From assembly GCA_026195755.1 (NCBI GenBank), contig JAPHRL010000222.1:1-33889 (forward strand): a stretch of DNA of 33,889 bases, in the 5' to 3' direction. Positions 30,369 to 33,889 of this stretch are shown here, one piece after another. Under the pieces are notes generated by a model, which had not been told where the DNA came from, did no database searches, and saw nothing but the letters and a program-made list of their open reading frames with translations. The first letter of the stretch is position 1, and each line of letters begins with the position of its first letter. Origin of the DNA: Kangiella sp. Lineage in GTDB: Bacteria; Pseudomonadota; Gammaproteobacteria; Enterobacterales; Kangiellaceae. Both the position numbers and the translations under genes were made by a program.

Positions 30369-30497
30369 GTTTTAAAGCAGGATTTTTCTTTCAAGACAAG
30401 GCATAAGACTTTTTGAGGCGCGGAGCGGACTAATCGTCCGTGAGCACCTCAAATAAGTCTTATAACGCAGTATTGGAAGGAAAAGACTATTTAAAAC
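30369..30497. repeat. MITE-like nested palindromic element abutting rlmD
   Basis: Nested complementary pairs give one long fold. Ends: GTTTTAAA (30369-30376) with TTTAAAAC (30490-30497). Stem: ATAAGACTT (30403-30411) with AAGTCTTAT (30455-30463), then TTTGAGG (30412-30418) with CCTCAAA (30447-30453). Tip: CGGAC (30426-30430) with GTCCG (30436-30440). The arms between are partly complementary too. The right end reaches the rlmD stop codon. The form matches non-coding mobile repeats common in marine gammaproteobacteria. Together with the palindrome to its left, it accounts for most of the gene-free 30117-30496. Confidence 0.65.
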
Positions 30498-31843
30498 TAG
30501 CCCCTTTCAAAAAGAGCGATGGACTCTGTGTGCGAAGTATGCGGAAACATATCCATAACCCCAGCCTTCACCAGCTTATACCCTTTCTCTTTTAACTCAC
30601 CTGCATCACGCGCCAGGGTCGCTGGATTGCAGGATACATAGACGATGCGTTCTGGGTTGAAGCGCGTAATGTTTTGCACGACATCCAATGCGCCACTGCG
30701 TGGCGGGTCGATTAGGATTTTGTTGAAACCCTGTTGCGCCCATTCTTCTTGAGTAAAGTCGTCTTGCAGGTTGGTGGCATAAAATTCTACGTTGCTAAGA
30801 TCGTTATGTTTGGCGTTCATTTGCCCACGCTCAACCATGGCTTCGCTGCCTTCGACACCGACTACGTTTTGCACTTGTGTAGCCAGCGGGATGGTGAAGT
30901 TTCCTAAGCCACAGAACAAATCAAGAATTCGGTCGTCGGCTTTTGGCTCTAGCCATTCGATGGCGCGCTTGACCATTTTCGAATTAATGCTGGCATTAAC
31001 CTGGGTGAAGTCCATGGGGTGGAATAACATTTCCACATCATAGTCATCGAGACGATAGGACAACCAGTCTCGCGTGTCTGGGCCATAGAGCAAATGAACC
31101 GTATCCGGCCCTTTCGGTTGCAGGTAAATATAAATGCCGTGTTCTTTACCAAACTCGATCCACAAGTTTTGATCTTTTTCGGTTAATGGCACTAGATGGC
31201 GCACCACTAAGGCCACCTGATCATCGCCCATGGCGACTTCAAGCTGTGCGGTTTTGTCGTTGCTGTCGAGTTCGCTGATCATGTTTTTCAGTGGCGTGAT
31301 TAACTGCCCTACTCGCGGATCAAGTACCACACAGGAATCGATAGTGGCTAAAAAGCTGCTGCGCTTTTCACGGAAACCGACCAAGGCTCCGCCTTTCTTA
31401 GGTACAAATTTAACGCCCAGACGCGCTTTACGACGATAGCCTAAAACGTCTGCCTGCAGCGGTTCAACCAGCTCATAGTCACCATCTTTATGGGAGTGAT
31501 TACCGAAATGATCCAGCTGCTCGACCAATACATTTTGCTTGTGGGCTATCTGCGCTGAGTTACTCATGTGTTGCAAGCTGCAGCCGCCACAAATATCGGC
31601 GTGTTCGCAAGGCGGGGTTACGCGGTCTTCCGAGGCACTGTGAATTTCGATGGCCACGCCTTCGTCAAACTTGCCACGCTTTTCGGTGTACTGGAATGAC
31701 ACCTCTTCACCCTTAAGGGCATTGTCTACAAAAACCGTTTTGCCTTCTACGCTACAAATGCCGCGACCTTCGTGCGAGAACGCATGAATGGTTGCATTGA
31801 CGGGTTCGGTCGGTAACGGCTTTCTACGACGTCTTCTTGCCAT
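30497..31843 (-). CDS. rlmD: 23S rRNA (uracil(1939)-C(5))-methyltransferase RlmD
   Basis: 448 residues. A basic start MARRRRRKPLP and a TRAM RNA-binding domain (~10-65) come first. Fe-S cluster cysteines are in PPCEHADICGGCSLQH (Cys79, 85, 88) and in ATIDSCVVLDP. The methyltransferase domain has DRILDLFCGLGNFTIPLA, ILIDPPRSGA and the nucleophile in YVSCNPATLARD. It methylates U1939. In E. coli it lies between barA and relA, as here. Its stop codon overlaps the end of a palindromic repeat. Confidence 0.95.
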   Translation of the reverse strand: MARRRRRKPLPTEPVNATIHAFSHEGRGICSVEGKTVFVDNALKGEEVSFQYTEKRGKFDEGVAIEIHSASEDRVTPPCEHADICGGCSLQHMSNSAQIAHKQNVLVEQLDHFGNHSHKDGDYELVEPLQADVLGYRRKARLGVKFVPKKGGALVGFREKRSSFLATIDSCVVLDPRVGQLITPLKNMISELDSNDKTAQLEVAMGDDQVALVVRHLVPLTEKDQNLWIEFGKEHGIYIYLQPKGPDTVHLLYGPDTRDWLSYRLDDYDVEMLFHPMDFTQVNASINSKMVKRAIEWLEPKADDRILDLFCGLGNFTIPLATQVQNVVGVEGSEAMVERGQMNAKHNDLSNVEFYATNLQDDFTQEEWAQQGFNKILIDPPRSGALDVVQNITRFNPERIVYVSCNPATLARDAGELKEKGYKLVKAGVMDMFPHTSHTESIALFERG

Positions 31844-31911
31844 GGTTAACTCTCAGATTCAGTTGATAAAATTCGGTAACAGGAAAGCCTGTGGCTGGCT
31901 CTGGGTTAGAG

Positions 31912-32679
31912 TCAGCTCCAGGCTTCGAGGAATTCAGTAAAGTGCGGTTGATTTTCGCTGGCTAAATACTCTTTTAACTTTTGCTCTTCTGCTTGCAGAT
32001 CTTGATGGCTTAAATTGCCACGCATCACTTCAAAGCGCAGGTACACCAGATAAGTATTAAGCACATCCGTTTCGCAATAATCGCGAATCGCCTTGAGATT
32101 GCCCTGGTGAAACGTTTCCCACACTTTGGCGCCGCTCATGCCCATTTTACCGGGATAGCCCAGCATGCTGGCGATTTTATCCAGCGGTGCATTGGCACGC
32201 GGATTATAGGAGGCAATCACGTCCATCAAGTCCAGGTGGCGACTGTGGTAACGGCTAATATAATTGTTCCACTTGAACTGGCTGTCCATTTCGCCGGTAT
32301 CCCAATATTTTGGAGCCGCGATATTATGTTTCATCGCGCGATAATGTAAGACCGGCAAATCAAAGCCAGAACCATTCCAGGACACGATAGTTGGCGTGAA
32401 ACGGTCAATACCATCAAAAAAGCGCTGAATGATTTCTTTCTCATCTGCCTGCTCGTCGCCCAAAGACCAGACGGTTAGCTTATCGCCATGGCGAAATACT
32501 GCTGAAATCGCAACCACTTTTTGCAAATACAAAGGCTGAAAAGTATTGCCGGTTTGCTGATAGCGCAAATGCTCCATCGCAGTGACCACATCCTCATCGG
32601 ACAAGCCTTCAAATTCGTTCAGCAAGCGACCTGCTTCAATGTCAGGTATTGTTTCGATATCAAATACAAATATATTCAT
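31912..32679 (-). CDS. Predicted 3'-5' exonuclease, DNA polymerase B-type DEDDy domain
   Basis: 255 residues matching the family of stand-alone PolB-like exonucleases (Pfam PF10108 by recall). DEDDy residues: ExoI FVFDIETIPD (Asp7, Glu9), ExoII VSWNGSGFDLPVLHYRAM, and ExoIII IRDYCETDVLNTYLVYLR (Tyr-x3-Asp). HLDLMDVIASYNPRANAPLDKIASMLGYPGKMGMSG is family-typical. The substrate is unknown; a repair or RNA-processing role is plausible. It is upstream of rlmD (68-nt gap) and divergent from the binding-protein gene. Confidence 0.88.
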   Translation of the reverse strand: MNIFVFDIETIPDIEAGRLLNEFEGLSDEDVVTAMEHLRYQQTGNTFQPLYLQKVVAISAVFRHGDKLTVWSLGDEQADEKEIIQRFFDGIDRFTPTIVSWNGSGFDLPVLHYRAMKHNIAAPKYWDTGEMDSQFKWNNYISRYHSRHLDLMDVIASYNPRANAPLDKIASMLGYPGKMGMSGAKVWETFHQGNLKAIRDYCETDVLNTYLVYLRFEVMRGNLSHQDLQAEEQKLKEYLASENQPHFTEFLEAWS

Positions 32680-32793
32680 AAAGTCTATCCGGCTCCCGCC
32701 TTTACTTGCCTATATCCATGGGGCAAGGTAGATTATGCAACGAAAGCCCCACATTATAACGACTTTGCCAAAAAAAGCTTGGAGAAATCACCT

Positions 32794-33765
32794 TTGAAAG
32801 ACATGCCGTGGTTCTACACAGTGTCATTGATTATAGCCCTGCTATTACTCGGGCCGTTAGCTGTAGCTGAACACCCTACACGCAAGGTCATTTCAGTGGA
32901 TGTGCTTGGCCCCTTTGCCAGCCCGCAAGAACAAGAGTTACTGTTTAGCCTAAAGCAAAATCTTCTGGATAAATATGACTTAGGATTGAAACAAAACTTA
33001 CTGTTCTGGCAAAAGCAGCCAAACTGGGCAACCCAGCTCCAGAACTCTGAAGCAGATTATATTATTACCGTGGGACAGGAAGGTTTGGATCGGATTATGA
33101 AGCAGTCAACAGGCCGCCCTGTTATTGCTGTGATGAATACGGCAGATAGCATCGAAGCCTTACGTAAAAAGCCGCATGATAACTTTTATGCCATCACTCA
33201 TGAGCAACCTTTAGTCCGATATTTTGCACTTATTAAAAGTCTTAACATTTATCAGGCCCAGACAGCCTCATTTTTCAGCGACCAAAACAGCTATTTAAAA
33301 ACACGATACAGTCAAATATCACGCTTTTTTAATTTACCCTACAAACCACTGGTGGTGAATCCGCATTTAAAAGCATTAGACGCCATCAGTCAGCTATCTG
33401 ACTGTTGCCGAATTATGCTGCATGATAGTGACCGAATTTATCCACCGGGGCGCTCTCGAAAATCATTACTGGTCAACAGCTTTCAGCATCGCATCATTGT
33501 TATAGGTAACTCGCAGAGCATGTTACAGGAAGGTGCGATGCTAGCATTATTTAGCAGGCCCTATACAATAGGTGAACAAACGGCTGATTTAATTTATCAG
33601 ATCGAAAAGGGCCAAGTTAAAGAGCGATATCAATATCCGGACAAATTCGTGCTAGATGCTAATCGCCGGATTGCCAAATTACTCGGTTTTTCTGAATTGA
33701 CTTTAGGTGAGTTAATTGGTCAGATTGAGATGTTAGAAAATCTATACTATGAGATGGAACAATAG
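32794..33765 (+). CDS. Periplasmic ABC substrate-binding-like protein upstream of barA
   Basis: About 323 residues from TTG 32794, chosen because GGAG lies 9 nt upstream; ATG 32803 is the alternative. The frame extends to 32521 but then overlaps the exonuclease antisense. The signal peptide is MPWFYTVSLIIALLLLGPLA, cut near AVAEHP. The mature part resembles the PF04392-type (TrpX-like) binding fold: ADYIITVGQEGLDRIM, GRPVIAVMNTADSIEAL, CRIMLHDSDRIYPPGRSRKSLL, QEGAMLALFSRPYTIGEQTADLI. No permease or ATPase genes adjoin it within the window. Its stop touches the barA ATG, implying coupled synthesis and a sensory role with BarA. Confidence 0.8.
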   Translation: MKDMPWFYTVSLIIALLLLGPLAVAEHPTRKVISVDVLGPFASPQEQELLFSLKQNLLDKYDLGLKQNLLFWQKQPNWATQLQNSEADYIITVGQEGLDRIMKQSTGRPVIAVMNTADSIEALRKKPHDNFYAITHEQPLVRYFALIKSLNIYQAQTASFFSDQNSYLKTRYSQISRFFNLPYKPLVVNPHLKALDAISQLSDCCRIMLHDSDRIYPPGRSRKSLLVNSFQHRIIVIGNSQSMLQEGAMLALFSRPYTIGEQTADLIYQIEKGQVKERYQYPDKFVLDANRRIAKLLGFSELTLGELIGQIEMLENLYYEMEQ

Positions 33766-33889
33766 ATGAAAGACTGGGGAATCAGTAAACGCATAATGAC
33801 ATTGGCGTTGACGCCAACTATTTTGGTTGCCTTATTACTGGGCACCCTCTTCATTAGCAACCACATCAACGATAGCAAGTACTCCTTAA
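33766..33889 (+). CDS. barA: Hybrid sensor histidine kinase BarA, 5' end only
   Basis: The first 41 residues before the window ends. The start MKDWGISKRIMTLALTP, followed by a hydrophobic helix (TILVALLLGTLFIS), parallels the E. coli BarA N-terminus, which has RARMMILILAPTVLIGLLL. The position next to rlmD and relA also matches E. coli. BarA phosphorylates UvrY and controls carbon-storage regulation through Csr RNAs. The ATG directly follows the stop of the binding-protein gene. Kinase domains lie outside the window. Confidence 0.82.
   Translation, partial: MKDWGISKRIMTLALTPTILVALLLGTLFISNHINDSKYSL

Noticed and set aside
32521..32793. N-terminal extension of the binding-protein-like gene
   Set aside because: It overlaps the exonuclease on the other strand and would bury the signal peptide. 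TTG 32794 or ATG 32803 fits better.

Overview
The window is a stretch of gammaproteobacterial chromosome. The order nlpD-(yqaA)-pcm-surE-truD-ispF ... ispD-ftsB-eno-kdsA-pyrG ... mazG-relA ... rlmD ... barA is the conserved block known from Escherichia, Pseudomonas and Shewanella. yciO-rnm and yciB-yciI-bolA clusters lie to its left. The moderate GC content and protein style suggest a marine relative such as Kangiella or a nearby lineage; this genus-level guess is inference and unverified. No rRNA, tRNA, CRISPR array, prophage or intact insertion sequence was seen.

Layout. 1-1459: 3' part of an S9 peptidase with a Sel1-like tail. 1619-3515: a marR-GST-DUF1428-VOC operon. 3618-5110 (minus): yciO and rnm. 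5211-6417 (plus): yciB, yciI and a bolA homologue. 6442-11649 (minus): ispF-truD-surE-pcm-yqaA-nlpD plus an unrecognised gene where rpoS is usually found. 11684-18724 (minus): a complete histidine operon, hisG-(hisC/HAD)-hisB-hisH-hisF-(hisA/I/E)-hisD. 18792-19179 (minus): its control region. 19180-19743: a gene-free, hairpin-rich spacer. 19744-24759 (minus): ispD, ftsB, eno, kdsA and pyrG. 25083-27151: an XRE-DUF805 membrane regulator, yaiI and mazG. 27163-29373 (minus): relA. 29619-30116: a secreted unknown. 30117-30496: two palindromic repeats. 30497-32679 (minus): rlmD and a DEDDy exonuclease. 32794-33889 (plus): a periplasmic binding-protein-like gene and the start of barA.

The most remarkable part is the histidine locus. 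Upstream of hisG, on the minus strand, are two complete his leader peptides in series. Each has six consecutive His codons and each is followed by its own rho-independent terminator: hisL1 at 19069-19143 with a terminator at 19017-19046, then hisL2 at 18864-18950 with a terminator at 18792-18828. One strong promoter (TTGACA-N17-TTTAAT) precedes both and would start the RNA at or next to the hisL1 AUG. The seven structural genes cover all ten steps of the pathway through two unusual fusions. In one, HisC carries a C-terminal HAD hydrolase, a good candidate for histidinol-phosphate phosphatase because HisB has only the dehydratase domain. In the other, HisA is fused to HisI and HisE in one 412-residue chain.

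The his operon sits exactly between ispD and ispF, which are neighbours in the conserved block. No terminator is visible between hisD and ispF, so ispF-truD-surE-pcm-yqaA-nlpD may receive read-through transcription that depends on histidine status. Intergenic gaps hold several palindromic repeats: a REP-like pair, a 23-bp perfect palindrome, a nested MITE-like element touching the rlmD stop codon, and an array of stem-loops whose loops carry AGGA, TCCT or close variants.
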